This document shows, one piece after another, positions 46,143 through 58,269 of a DNA stretch of 64,000 bases. This DNA comes from Sipunculus nudus (taxonomy: Eukaryota; Annelida; Sipuncula; Golfingiida; Sipunculidae). The DNA lies in NCBI GenBank assembly GCA_026874595.1, contig CM049317.1:26750401-26814400 (forward strand), written 5' to 3'. Numbering within the stretch: the first letter of the stretch is position 1; every line of letters starts with the position of its first letter. The position numbers and the translations under genes were made by a program. The notes beneath the pieces are model-generated. The model had not been told where the DNA came from, did no database searches, and saw only the letters and a list, made by a program, of their open reading frames with translations.

Positions 46143-46445
46143 TATTTTTACTGGAAATGTGCCCAGGGAGCGCAGACCTCCGCCAAGGTAGCTCATTAAC
46201 CCAATATGACATTGCTAAAAATGTAGTATTTTTCTTCATGAAAAAATTCTGGATCCAGATAGTGACCTGGATCACCCCTAAAAGGATTGTTCCTTCTTTC
46301 ATTGCCGAGCAATCCTAAAACATTTCGTCAAAATCCCTTAAGAACTCTTTAAGTGATGTTGCAAACAGAGGGACAAACACTCAAGTTAACTAAGAAACAA
46401 ACTGACAAACAGACAAACAACTAACCAACGCCGATAAAAACATTA
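46143..46445 (+). repeat. Dispersed repeat, 'cagacctccgccaagg' family, copy 2
   Basis: Same landmarks as 41865-42135: 'ctggaaatgtgcccagggag', 'gcgcagacctccgccaagg', 'ctggatcacccct', 'cattgccgagcaatcct' and a tail of 'gacaaacagacaaacaac' with 'aacgccgataaaaacatta'. Confidence 0.7.
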
Positions 46446-46539
46446 TCCCCGACAAAACAGCATCATGTATACTGGGACAGGGACAAAGCAGACAACAAAG
46501 GACGAACAGACAGACAAGACTGAAATCAGATGATTTACC

Positions 46540-47790
46540 TGGTTATGGAGAAGGTTCAGTGGAAGAATATCAGTTATAATTTATGTAATAGCGGTTTATA
46601 CTTTTGGAGATATGTCCAAATAATGATATATTTGGGAGGCTCGACTGCAGCGCCCTCTAGCGGACATATCATGAAGACGACAAATGCGTTTCGTGATATT
46701 AGTGTATGACATAAGATGTCCCAGTTTCAAAAGAATTTCTCCAAATCTCTGGCCTATTGAATGCTATATGTGAGATGCAAGAACCAGCAATCAGGTGAAT
46801 TTGAGGATAACTGACAAACAGACAGATATACTGACAAAATGACGCATGATGGAGAACAGATGACTCTACCATGTAATGAAGAGGGCCAAGAGAAGAAAAT
46901 AAACTAGAGTTTATGTAATATATTTTTATTCTCCCGGACTACGTTTGGAGATATGGCCAAATAATGATATATTTAGGGTGTTCGACTGCAGCGCCCCACA
47001 GCGGCCATATCCGGAAAATGAAAAAAACGTTTCGAGATATTAGTGTAAGACATAAGATGTACTAGTTTTAAAAGAATTCTTTCCAAACTGTTGCCTGTAG
47101 AATGCTTTATGTGAGACGTAAGAAACAGCAGGCAGGCGAATTTGAGGACAACTGACAAACAGATAGATATACTGACAAATTGACACAAGAATGAGACTAG
47201 ATGACTTACTCAGGTAATAGAAAAGAACCAGAGGAAGAAAATAAGACATAGTTTCTGAAATTGAGGTTTATAGTTTTGGAGTTATTGCCAAAAAAATGAT
47301 ATGTTGGAGAGGTGTGGGTGAAGCGCCCCCTAACGGCCATATCCCGAAAATGGAAATTTACTTTCGAGATATTAGTGCAAGACATAAGATATACCAGTTT
47401 CAAAAGGATTCCTGCAAAACTGTGGCCTGTAGATTGCTAATTTATCAGACGCAAGAACCAGCAGGCAGGCGAAATTGAGGATAACTGACAAACAGACAGA
47501 CATACTGACAAAGTGACACAAAGCTGAGACCAGATGACTTACTCAGGTTATGGAAAAGACCCAGAGGAAGAAAATAAGCTATAGTTTCTGTAATTGAGGT
47601 TTATAATATTTGAGATATGGCCCAAAAATGATATGTTAGGGAAGTTCGAGTGCAGCGCCCCCTTGCGGCCATATCTGGAAAATGAAAAAACGGTTTCGAG
47701 ATATTAGTGTAAGAAATAAGATATATCAGTTTCAACATGATTCCTGCATACTTGTGAAATCTTGGCTTTCACTAAGCGATATCTCGAAAT
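46540..47790 (+). repeat. Tandem array of ~333-bp units (about 3.7 copies)
   Basis: The landmark 'caggttatgga...ccagaggaagaaaataag' recurs at about 46541, 46871, 47211 and 47544. Each unit also carries 'tttggagatatggcc.aa.aatgatat', 'gcagcgcccc.tagcggccata', 'tttcgagatattagtgtaag' and 'gacaaacagacagatatact'. It ends in a palindrome-rich stretch at about 47775-47830 (gatatctcg / cgagatat). Different in sequence from the ~340-bp family. No ORF is conserved. Confidence 0.85.
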
Positions 47791-48352
47791 ATCTCGTTTA
47801 ACGAGATATTGTACAAGATATTGCGAGACTTTCAAAATAATCAAACAATACTACTTGTATGCTACCTGAGGCAAAAAACTAGATCTCTGTAGCTTTAAAA
47901 TTGACAAAGTTAGAAAAATAAGACCTCTTATTTTCGAATATCATGACTTTTCCCCAAAATGCGTAACCATGGTTACCGCAAATTTGAGGCCGCTATACAC
48001 CGGAAGAAAGGCCTTGGAATGACGATTAAAATGAGCTAGAGTTGAAGTAGATACGACTAATAGTGACAAGTTATGAAGGAAAATCCGTTTTGCAAACTTT
48101 TGATGACCTTGACCTTGACCGTTGATTGATAATGACAAAAAATTTAATAGGCTTCGGGCATTTTGGTTGTACATCAACTGTGTAAGTTTGAAAGCAATCG
48201 CTGCAAAACTGTGCATTTGCGGGTGGAGACAGACAGACAAACAAATATCGTTACAAACAAACTGACTGACCAACATGCTTGCCGAAATCGAAGATTTCCG
48301 GCAAGCAAAAAACACCCATGAGGTTTTCATTTACATAGGCAAAATGAGCACG

Positions 48353-49500
48353 TGGCTCTGTTTATGTTTAATCCTCTTGGGCTCTTCCCTATTTACCCAT
48401 GAGGCACAGTCATGTGACTATTTCAAACATATTCAAACTGGATATCACAACTGATTGTTGTTTATTCTCTCATATATTACAACAAACAAGTGAAGGGTTA
48501 AAAGTCTTTGATTAGCCCATATTATTCACAAATACTTTATGTCTGATCTCCATCCACATCTGGATTGACACAGTTAGATTTAAGCTAAATAACTCCAAAA
48601 ATGTGTAAAACTCTGCCTGAGGTATATATCGCATGCACATGATGTGTTATATTTGTCATACCAGCAAGATTACTTGTGTGGCATTCTAAAGCTAAAAATA
48701 TCGTCAAGAAAGTGCAAATTATCAGGGAGTAAAACCTAGATTATCAGGAGATATTTTCAGAATACAAATTTAATTATATAAATGCCCTTACCAATTGTGA
48801 TCAAGGTATTATAAATTAATAATTCAAGTTAAAAAATGCAACAGCTAGAATGCGATACTTCAGCGTTACACATGTCATGTTATTTATCACGTAACGTGCT
48901 GATGGGGGAATAATAGGTCTATTGAATAAAGTCTGATAGTGGTGATGTTGTTTAGCTAATATATATCTAAATCAGTTAAAAAATCTGGGTGTGACAATGT
49001 GGTTAGGCACATGTATTATCAATTTTCCCATTTATTATGAATCATTGTGTACTGATCAGGACAAGTTGCCGGAATCAATAAGGACTGCCCTGTTGGTCTG
49101 TGTTAATCATTTTATAACGAAAGAGGAAGATAAACTACCAGTAGCTTAATTAACGCACACACTCAAGATAAAACAAAATGTTAAGTGGAATTATATAAAG
49201 TGGCGTGTTAAACACGCAGGAACATCTCATATTAACCGGTCCTAAACCCTCAACAATAAGACTATTAATGATAATATAAATTTAATTATTTACATGGATT
49301 GTACAAATATTCATTATAACCAATCAAGGCACTGTTCGTGTTTCAGCTGATGGCATTTGGTAGACTGTCAGGATGGAGGAAATCGGAGAAGCCGCTGAAA
49401 ACTACCGACCTCGCACGGGCAACTACCACCCACTCATAGCTACACCGGGCGTCACCAGGGGAGAGAGCAGAGCGTTTCCCCCTCAACTGTCCAAGCCCCT
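48353..49500 (+). repeat. 1.1-kb dispersed repeat, copy 2
   Basis: Parallel to 26668-27775 in the same orientation. This copy has a longer 3' end including 'gacctcgcacgggcaactac' and 'caccgggcgtcaccagggg', deleted in copy 1, which explains the open frame at 49373-49648. Confidence 0.85.
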
Positions 49501-50189
49501 AATTTTGATTATCGAGAGTTTGATATTTCTAATCCCATTAGCCATCGAAACTGGTATGTGTCATGTGATCGGCCATGTTTCTTTGTGTTCCAATTTTTCA
49601 AGTTTTAATGAATTCCAAAGAAATGTTGTAAAAAATGATGGGCTTTAGACCATATGAAAAAATTGTATCATTTTATAACGGACCGGGAAAATGAATATGC
49701 GGGCCTGGATCCAGATCTGTCCAACTTCCCCCCTAGCCTGCAGTGGCGCTTCTGTTTGGTCTACCCTCCATCACATAATTCTCGAAAACAAGTTTTTGAG
49801 CAGTTTTGGGAATAGTCTAAAAAGGACAATGGAGATACTGTAAATTAGCTAGGATGAGTAATTATGTCGTCATGGTGTCGTCAATATCATGTTGTTCGAG
49901 TCAAGGGATGGTATCGGAACCCACCCCAACCCCCCTCCCCATAACAAAGAGTAATGCGATATGCGTCACACGGCACTCGTTATTCAAATCTATCAACAGT
50001 AAGTCAGAAGAAGTTCAAAGCTTAAGGAAATATACATGTTTATAAAGCACCTTAAATGATCTAATTTATTTTTGAAAGAAGAGGCAAAAGGCATTTATAT
50101 AAATATTCGATATCACTTAATGTTTTAAATAAAATTCAGTTAGTGTCGAATGCCGAAATGTGGGTTGTTTAAATTTTGAGTCATTAATA

Positions 50190-50192
<3 letters not shown>
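49501..50192. other. Noncoding between the dispersed repeat and the locus B leader
   Basis: No exon is recognised. Confidence 0.5.

Positions 50193-50244
<52 letters not shown>
50193..50244. repeat. (TA)n microsatellite upstream of locus B
   Basis: About 26 TA units ending about 120 bases before the locus B start codon. Locus A has TA and GATATA tracts in the equivalent place. Confidence 0.95.
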
Positions 50245-50249
<5 letters not shown>

Positions 50250-50367
50250 TGGTGGCTTTTCCAACAGGAAGTTTGATATTAATCTTTGCACATCAAAAAC
50301 CTCTGATGATGTTGGTGACATCCGTGTATACCTAGTTCAGCTCTGCCCATAGCTCGGCGGGACCAAG
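50245..50367 (+). promoter_or_regulatory. Upstream/5'-leader cassette of locus B (copy 2 of 3)
   Basis: 'ttttccaacaggaagtttga', 'tattaatctttgcac', 'gacatccgtgtatacctagt' and 'cagctctgcc...agctcggcgggaccaag' lead directly into the ATG. They align with the leaders at 19530-19650 and, inverted, 43210-43085. Confidence 0.55.
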
Positions 50368-50482
50368 ATGGCTGTAGTACGTTTTGTTCTATCCTCCGTT
50401 TGGCTGCTGATACTTGTGATGTCTTCCAGCCCGGTAATGGTTGACGGTCAATATATGACGAAATGCTTGACTGTAAACGATG
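50368..50482 (+). CDS. Signal-peptide exon (exon 1) of a secreted CTLD/WSC-domain gene, locus B
   Basis: ATG in the context accaagATGG starts MAVVRFVLSSVWLLILVMSS, a strong hydrophobic core, then PVMVDGQ (likely cleavage around Gly-Gln), then YMTKCLTVND. It ends with GATG|gtaagg, an excellent donor in phase 1. The protein is therefore secreted or membrane-anchored. The paralogous exon at 19651 supports the start and coding nature: differences concentrate outside the hydrophobic core and the frame is kept. The next recognised exons of compatible domain type lie 11-13 kb downstream (61.66, 62.38 and 63.35 kb, all +). Exon 62378 is phase-compatible with this donor. The CTLD exon at 61663 appears to start in phase 2, so another small exon may lie between. 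Linkage of these exons into one transcript is inferred. Confidence 0.7.
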
Positions 50483-53480
50483 GTAAGGCTTTTCTTTAAT
50501 TATCTCTATTTTCAACTTGTGTTCAACATAACCTGCTTCCAAGGTGGATATTAACCCCTTCTTCAGGACAAAAAAAAGGTAAAATGGTAAGTAAATTTAA
50601 AAGGAACTGCAATTGTTTTTATTTATTTTTATAAACGAGAAACTTCCGGCCATTTACAATATATTTTCAGGATAGAAGTACATCACATGTTATCAACTTT
50701 AAATTGCTTTAAATAAGTTTTTTTTTTTTCTAAATATATGATATATAATATTATTGAAAATGCCCAATACTAACAATTCCAACAAATGTTTCTATAGTGT
50801 ACACATAGGTCGCGTCATCTTAAAGTTTTAATTATTGTCTGGAGAAACCTATCTAAATCAATCCAAAAGTGGTTTCAAATTCATATTAGGCCCCTTAAAG
50901 TGTATTTTATTTTAAACCTTGTTAAGTAATCTTTCTGAAAGATTTCATATTTTTTAACTTTTCAATCAGTTACTTTTTACATTTTGAAAGGTACGCTGTT
51001 TAAAGTACCAAGTAACAGTAACTTGTTTTTAGTGCATCAATACAAAACTTTATGGCAATGTAAAAGAAAAGCCCCCCCCCCCCCCCAAGCACACAAATGT
51101 AATATGAACCTCTCTCAGCTGAGAATCATTTTATATTTATGAATACATTGTGTCTTGGAAAACGAAAACCCACTACAGTAAATATAGCAAAGTTACTAAC
51201 TTCTTATAATTTATATATAAATGTGAATATAGTACTGAACATGTGCAGAATTAAGAACTCCAAAGGTTCGTTATTATCAACATGCTGTCTGATTTACAAA
51301 GAAATAAATTAAATTGCGTATCAAATTGTATGTACATAATACCGATATCCTCCTAGACATATTCCGGAATATTTCAAATATATATGCAGGTAGCAGAAGC
51401 AAAGCGTCTTAATTGCGGGGGAAATGTAAGGTAGAAATATGCTTTATTATATAAAATATGATCTTGAGAAATTGAGCCAAACGCTACACAAGTAAAGCTC
51501 TGTAAATGTGTATAAATTATGATCAGCAAGATCCTAGGGGAACAGGCAACCTCAAGATAGATGCAGAAGTAGGTTTATAAGGGCTGTTTTTGTTAATTGA
51601 CTGACTTTGTAAGGACTTAATAAAATGTTTTCATCATAAAGAGTACGGCCGGTCTACATAATATATAACAGTTAATAAATATATAATAGTGTAATGAGCC
51701 AGGGTACAGGCACAAGCAATTAAAACCAACATGCTGTTGCAACTGGTCAGGTCTGCCCAATAATTATGGTTCATCCTATGTCAGAATACTGCAGCCTTCC
51801 TAACCTAGGCTTCGAGGATCTAACCTGTTTTATCTGTTTTCCCTTAACACCCGGGCGTTATGTAAACGTGCTGCGGCCTGTGTATCAGGCAGGGTTTTAG
51901 AATATGACTGCACTAAAGGTTCCTTACAGGTATTATACGAATTGTAATCCATGCTCGGCCACAGATACGTATTTGTGATAACTAAAACTAACAATACAAT
52001 TTTTGTCGCGCCTCCTGAGAAACCATCCCTTAATTTTAAAGAAAGAAAAATAAGATTTAAATTATAACTCAATATATGCGTGTGTACAAGCGTGACGTTG
52101 TCTTTTTGCCTGCCACGTACATACACATACTCAAAGCTCACAATAATGACGGAGACCAGCATACAACAAAACAAGTGACCCATGGGTCATGACGCTCAGC
52201 TGCCAAGCATGACATGCGACATCATGGGCTGCGATTCTCAACTTCCAGTCAAACTGTGGGGAAACCTACATGCCAATTTTGTTGAAACTTTCTACATTGA
52301 CATAAATATATCATATGTCTGGTTAAAAGACAGTCTATGGATGGTCTGAGGCAAAATATGGTTGTTGAGCTATCAGGAACTAATCCCAAAGCTTGCTTGA
52401 TACCTGTCAGTCTCAAAAGGAATACCACACAGGCCAAATATAAGATCATAATATATAGCAAAAAATCAAGGAAATCCATGCAAGAAGTATTGTGAAACGG
52501 GTGCTTCTGTATAAATTTTCATTCAATACAAGCCAACTGTACTGAGCTTCATAAATGATGGTCATATTTATCAAAAAATATTTGACCAAATGCAAGATTA
52601 CATTAATATACGTCCCACTGCATTCACTTTAATAGTTCTTGAGATAATATGTTCTAAGGGAATTTAAAGATGGTTTTCTGGTGGACATATTGGATTTCTG
52701 ACAGGTAGGAAATGGAACAACAAACATCCTGTAAAGGGGACCAAAAATTGAAAAAAATCAAAGAAACTGCACTGGCAAAAGGAATTTTAAGCTGGCTACC
52801 TGGCAGACATAATGGATTTCTGATAAGTCTGACATTTGATATCACACATCCTCCAATAAGACACCAAACCTGTGGCAATTGCTCCAAAGAATGTTACAGT
52901 TATCAATATCCAAAACAATTCAAAATGCATGATCAGGTTGGAGAGCTCTCATATCAGATTTATAGACATGCAGATGTAAAAAGTATTTTATTTTTTATTT
53001 ATCACCTTGCTTTTCAATAAGGTCAACAGGTTAGGTAAACTGTAAAACCTGAATGAAAAGGAATGCAGAAAGCATCACTAAAGGGGCTTGTAATCAAATA
53101 AAGCCATCCTACATCCAGGTACAGACCCACATATTATCAGAACAAACGCTGGTATATCTGATGATTTGTATAATAATTTTCAGATATCTAGAAAACTAAG
53201 TTTATTGCTATGGTTCCCTGAAATAAACTGCAAAATGTTCCCATCATCTTATCAATCAGTAGCTAAACCTTAACACTTAACTCTCATAGTCTTAATGCCT
53301 GGCCAAAGCATTCTGTGAACAGTGTTTTTGTTATGCACTAATGATATGTCCTTATCGCTCCATGGGCTGATACAAAAGGGAGTCATATATAACAAGAGTC
53401 ACTGACAATTATGGGCACACAGTGAGATGTACCAGTTGGAGTGCAATGGTTATATATAAAAGAAAAATAGAGATGGTCAA
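50483..53480. other. Probable intron sequence, no exon recognised
   Basis: AT-rich with poly-C at about 51071-51086. The open minus frame at 51830-52183 starts with a hydrophobic stretch but shows no family resemblance. A ~30-bp segment around the palindrome TGACCCATGGGTCA (52168-52199) recurs at 58046-58079. Confidence 0.5.
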
Positions 53481-54140
53481 CAAAGTAAATTTTTATTGTG
53501 AACATCCCTGATCTAGGTCCTTGGCCTTTTGCCCACATATCAATTGGGTTAATTTTAAAGTGATGGGTAAGTACTAACCACTTAAAACTGGAGTAATCAC
53601 TTGGCAACCAATGTGTAAATAACTTTGACCTGCAACCTTTAATTTCCTGACCAGCTGACCCAAAATGTTGTTTCTTCAAGCAAAAAGATCCATAAATATG
53701 TTTGAATCAAATTGAGTGATGCATAGATGAGGCATATGTGAAAGACTGAAGGTTTGGGACAGTTTAGCTTGAAATATGTTCACAAGCATTTGGAACAATT
53801 TAGTATTGTGACCTTGACCTCCGACCTTTTGAACTCAGCATTAATAGGGTTCTTCCCATTTTGGTAGGTTAGCAATATATGACAGATGGAAGTTAAAGGT
53901 TGAAAAGTTTGCCTTAAAATGACTCCACGCAAGAAGTGGGTGCTGTGAACTTGACCATTGACCTAAAAATCAACAGGTCTTTATCCCTGTTGGCAGAGAA
54001 GCGATATGTCAGTGCTAGAAGGTTTGGAATGAAAAGTCTTGCTTGAAATGTGTCCACAACTTTTTTATAGAGGGGATGCTGTGACCTTGACCTTTGACCT
54101 TGTGACCTCAATATCCATAGGATTCTTTTCCCACTTGGTT
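53480..54140 (+). repeat. Diverged tandem repeats of ~140-150 bp with TGACCT half-sites
   Basis: Segments ending in 'gaccttgacct..gacc' repeat at about 53640, 53815, 53950 and 54090. Each is preceded by 'gcttgaaatgtgtccac'-like and 'ggtttgg..tgaaaa'-like blocks. The last contains four TGACCT hexamers (54082-54087, 54088-54093, 54095-54100, 54103-54108). Such 'gaccttgacctttgacc' elements are abundant in marine invertebrate genomes. No coding frame. Confidence 0.6.
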
Positions 54141-54164
54141 TGGGATGAAAATTTTGGCTATAAG

Positions 54165-54395
54165 AATTAATTCTGGGGGGGGGGGGGGTGCAAACACACC
54201 CCGTAACTCGGAGAATATAGGTCGCAGTGACCTAATTTCAGGTCTGCAAGGAGATCTGTTTATAACTTATAACTGCATAGGGTTAATGATCCTAGCTCTT
54301 AAGGTACCGATTTGTTACGAACAGACGGAAGGACGACGGACAAAGAACCATCGCTATAGCCCAGCATGACTGAAAGTCAACTGAGCTATAAACGT
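54165..54395 (+). repeat. Solo unit of the ~340-bp family
   Basis: Starts at a poly-G tract (54175-54188) followed by 'ggagaatataggtcgcagtg' and ends 'gacggacaaagaaccatcgc' and 'tatagcccagcatgactgaa'. Same orientation as the 58-kb array and opposite to the 11-kb array. Confidence 0.7.
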
Positions 54396-54574
54396 ATTTT
54401 TATTGGGTTAACCCTAACCAATACAGTAATTCCCTACTCTAAAGAGTGAATTCAGATATATGCCAGGATATTTGGAGCGCGTACACGATCCGTTGCACTC
54501 TGGAGGCGTCAGGTCTTCTGTGCGGACTCGCGCACCCTCAGTCCTCGGTGAGTCACTGCCCGGTGTAAAGAATT

Positions 54575-55465
54575 CAGATTACTCCCATTTTCAGGTTACC
54601 CCCCGGTAAATCGGTTTAAGATTACCCCCGGGGGTAGCCTGAACCTGATTTTAGGTTACCCCCCTACTTTTCAGATTACGCCCTCGCTGATCAAGCTAAT
54701 ATGATTAATTTTGTGTAAGTAAGAGCTCACCTCTCCTGATATATTAATTAACAATATCCTCAGCTGGCTGGTGATATAATATTGGTCAGTGGCGTCGAGC
54801 CGTACATGTGTCTCTCTGTCAATAACCACTTCATAACACGTATTATCTAAAAAAAGTTACTCACATCCCATTTTAATTAACTTGGCAGGTGTAGCTTATG
54901 GAACTCCTCACTTGATCAGGTTTTTGTGTCCCTATCTTGATTTTTATACTTTTATACTTTTATACTTTTCATATGATTTTTAACGCCCGTCTTTAGACGG
55001 ATCGTGTAATAGTACTGGCATATATGTTGGACGATAACCAGGAAGATAGCTGCAGAATGCTTGTCAGTTGCCGTAATTCGTGATCACAAAAGATAATATT
55101 AAAATCATGGATGTAATTATCATATCAGTTAATGTGCACGACTGCATGTTTTATTTATAGTTGGAGTATTTATAATCTAACCGGAGAAAGAATGGTTTGC
55201 AAAGATAATGACAATTTAATAATAATTATCATCATCGTTATTTCACTAGTTATTATTATAAATAATAGTAGTAGTAGTAGTTTCTGTATAAGGTTAGTAT
55301 GTATAAGATAAGTATCTAAATAATCATAAGTAAGCATTTTTTTTGGGGGGGGGGGGCATAATTGGAAGGGGTAATCTGAAATCGATTTCAGATTACCCCC
55401 GGGGGTAATCTTAAATCGATTTCATGTTACCGGGGGTAATCTGAAATCGATTTCAGACCAGCTGA
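54575..55465. mobile_element. Fold-back (palindrome-ended) element of about 0.9 kb
   Basis: The left block (about 54585-54665) and the reverse complement of the right block (about 55368-55458) align as 'ttcaggttacccc..ccggtaa', 'atcggtttaagattaccccc', 'gggggtag.ctgaa'. They form terminal inverted repeats of about 75-90 bp that are themselves made of palindromes. In the right block 55368-55399 is a perfect 32-base palindrome centred on ATCGAT, and 55391-55410 a perfect 20-base one (gattacccccgggggtaatc). The interior (54.67-55.36 kb) is AT-rich and non-coding with a (TAG)n run and a poly-G tract. Superfamily not assigned. Confidence 0.65.
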
Positions 55466-55649
55466 CCACCTGACCAGCCGTAGCTCGTTCATCTCGTCCC
55501 TGATGAATCACCGCCGGCCACACTTGCGCCAGCTTTCGGCCTCAATGACGAACTCTGCGTCACACTTGCGGTTCTACGGTGCTGTTCTGCGTCTCACCTG
55601 ACACCTTCCACCTTCCCTGGATGTACGCTGCTCCACTAGCTTGACAGTT

Positions 55650-57040
55650 GTTGGGTCAATAGAGTGTTAAAGTAACCGATTACAAATACAATTACTAATT
55701 AAAATAATCAATTACAATCACTTTTGTGTTATCAGAAATGTAATCGATTACAATTTTTCTTAAAGTAATTTCAAATATTTTTTTTAATAACGTTACTGCT
55801 TAAAGGATTTTGACATTATGAAAGCAACAACACCTGGGTTAGATACTGTTCTGAGCTTTTATTGTTTGTTACAGTCGCAACAATCATTAAATGCATTTAA
55901 TTAAGTAAATTAGTTAAATTTTCATTTATTGAATTAAGCTTAAAAGCTCTCCAAGACAGAAAAATCCATCAACATTCTGTATCATCAGAATGATATTAAT
56001 CTACTCCGAGAGAAATGTGTGTCACAATTCCAACCCAATGGTGGCGTCGCAGGTCAAGTGTGTCCTCCTAGAAATTAGGATGATTCTATTAGGTGATACC
56101 TGTGCTTATAAACATACCGTGTAAACTTACACCCCATTCGGGAAACGTTCATTAACGTTTCCTCTTACAATGGGCATTAATGAGTTTGATCGTCAAAATG
56201 GTAAAGAGCCAATCAGACCAAAACATTTTTGGTGATCCAGACTACTTGTACCGTTTACTGGGTTGTTTCTTGGTTTTACCCTAACCATACGCAAAATTTC
56301 ATCAACATCTGTCGTTAACTGTTTAAGAATTTTTGCTTACAGACAAACCAAAGAACGTCAAAAACACATAATATCTCTGCAACCATGTGTATACATTATT
56401 AAAGGGACCCTTTTTTACATACGAGATACAATAAATATACAGGAAGTTTTATGTTTTATCCCTAAAATATAATGACACCTGCCAATATAACGTTATTGAA
56501 CGATTGCTTAGCCGTGTGCAGATATAAAAATAACTTTGTGCCAGTCACTTTTTTTCACAAATCAAGAACCTTGCAAACGGTGTTTCTTATACAGTTTTCC
56601 ATCATGTTTCTTCTCCTTGCTTAGAAATTGTCACCCATGCAAGATTGGACCTCTGCTCACAGTTTTGTAGTACAATAAACGTGGTCTGTGTACACTCACA
56701 CAGAACTAAAACAACATATAAACAGGTGTATAGACATAGTAAGTTTATGTGCTGGGATGGTCTTGTTGGGAAACTTTTATATTGAGATAATAAACATGAA
56801 TTCAAATTTTTATGTGATTTTGAAGTAAGCGAGTAGTTCCGTGCTTACAACCATACGAAAGTGGTTGATAGACTGGTATGCTTCGATACATTTGAAAGTT
56901 TGATGGAATTTTACTTAAAAGTAATGGAAAAGTAATTATTCAAACAATCACTTTTCACAGGCAATCGATGACAATTACAATTATTTTTCATGTTTGTAAA
57001 TGTTATTGTAATTACAATAACTTTAATTACAACAACTTTT
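55650..57040. mobile_element. Possible element bounded by 'taatcgattacaatta' tracts
   Basis: Runs of the type 'gtaatcgattacaattac' and 'agtaattttc' occur at about 55670-55780 and, inverted in sense, at about 56925-57035, enclosing about 1.3 kb. Many animal DNA transposons have such K/N-rich-looking 'taattac' termini. I find no clean terminal inverted repeat or target duplication, so this is tentative. The interior holds a hairpin GGAAACGTTcattAACGTTTCC near 56142-56163. Confidence 0.3.
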
Positions 57041-57074
57041 GGACCCAAATCTGCAGTACACCCACTCTGCGCCT

Positions 57075-57488
57075 TGAGCTATTCGCCCTCGCCGAGGTGG
57101 TCTCACACGTGGTAAAAAGCTTTTAAGAAGAAAATACACAAACATACTCATGAAACTATGGCATGTATGCCACGAGGACCTACTGCCTAGGAAGGTTCCT
57201 ATTCCGAGAACGGTGCGTCATACCCCTGGGCTTACGCCCTTTGTACCTAAAGTAACACAAAGTAACACACTCAAAATACGTTTAACCGGCGCTCTTAACG
57301 CCCAATAAACTAGCATTGACACTGCTGTTAATGCCTGTGATGCCATAACAGTACGTCGCATTATTAACCAGATCGCGATACCTCGCATGTTGAGATTAAA
57401 AAAACAACGTTTTTATCCCACAACTATATTCCGTGCATGGACAGCACGTGACAGATTGAATGACAATCCTACTAAAATTGTCCACTAA
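57075..57488 (+). pseudogene. Unrecognised degenerate coding-like stretch
   Basis: One plus frame stays open for about 135 codons except for a single TAA near 57307. It includes GGLTRGKKLLRRKYTNILMK, RTVRHTPGLTPFVPKVTQS, AVNACDAITVRRIINQIAIP and QRFYPTTIFRAWTARD, ending at TAA (57486-57488). It is basic and looks protein-like, possibly a piece of a mobile-element gene, but I do not recognise a family. Confidence 0.25.
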
Positions 57489-58265
57489 ACATTTAAGCTG
57501 CCTACTGATTAACAATACTTTATCATAAAAAAATATGTGCATTGATGATTTTATATACGTTTCCTCCACGTAAAATCGAGCTAAACATTTTCAAATAAAT
57601 TCTTAAACGAACTCTCCTTTAAAAAGTTCTCTGCTTTATTACTGGAAGCAAAGACTAAGTATACAGAATTACATTGAAAAACAAAATTGAAAGTAAGAAC
57701 AACTAACCAAAACCGTTTCGATGACAATTGAAGATCTGCTTCACCTGGAGCTCCATTCACGTCGGTTGTTGTGTGAGTAATGTGTCGGATTAAGCCTTTC
57801 CTGTTCATTTATACCCGACCGTGCTGATATGTATTGAATATTCAAAGAAGCAAGAAATCAATCTGGTTAAAAAAAACGGAACAATACGAAAGGTGCTTGG
57901 TAGCCCTATGAATATTCATTAACTGTTAACTGGTGACCTGTTGAACTACTGACCTGAGTGTGTGGTCTCAGGTGGTGGACGATAGTATGTGCTTACAAGC
58001 GGACACGGTCGAATAACAATTAGATCTCACTTACCAGGAACGGCTAAAAACAAGTGACCCATGCGTCATGACGCTCAGCCGACAGACATGTTGACAATAT
58101 GTCCTTGCACGAGCAGTTAAATAAGATAATGTAGGTGGCATCATCGTTCATGTATATTAGCTTAAGTACATCAAGGCCCATAAGCACACCAAATTTGATT
58201 ACAATCCAATCAGCCTTTCCCGAGGAACCTGGCATTTCGTGTGTATTTTGCATTATTTATGGGGT
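57489..58265. other. Noncoding, no gene recognised
   Basis: The minus frame at 57581-57808 has a TATAAA-containing context but no recognisable product. 58046-58079 repeats the TGACCCATG(G/C)GTCA segment of 52168-52199. Confidence 0.45.
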
Positions 58266-58269
58266 AATC

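Noticed and set aside
51830-52183. Minus-strand frame with a signal-peptide-like N-terminus
   Set aside because: The hydrophobic start overlaps the short dispersed segment at 52168-52199, and the rest shows no Cys pattern, domain or splice sites.
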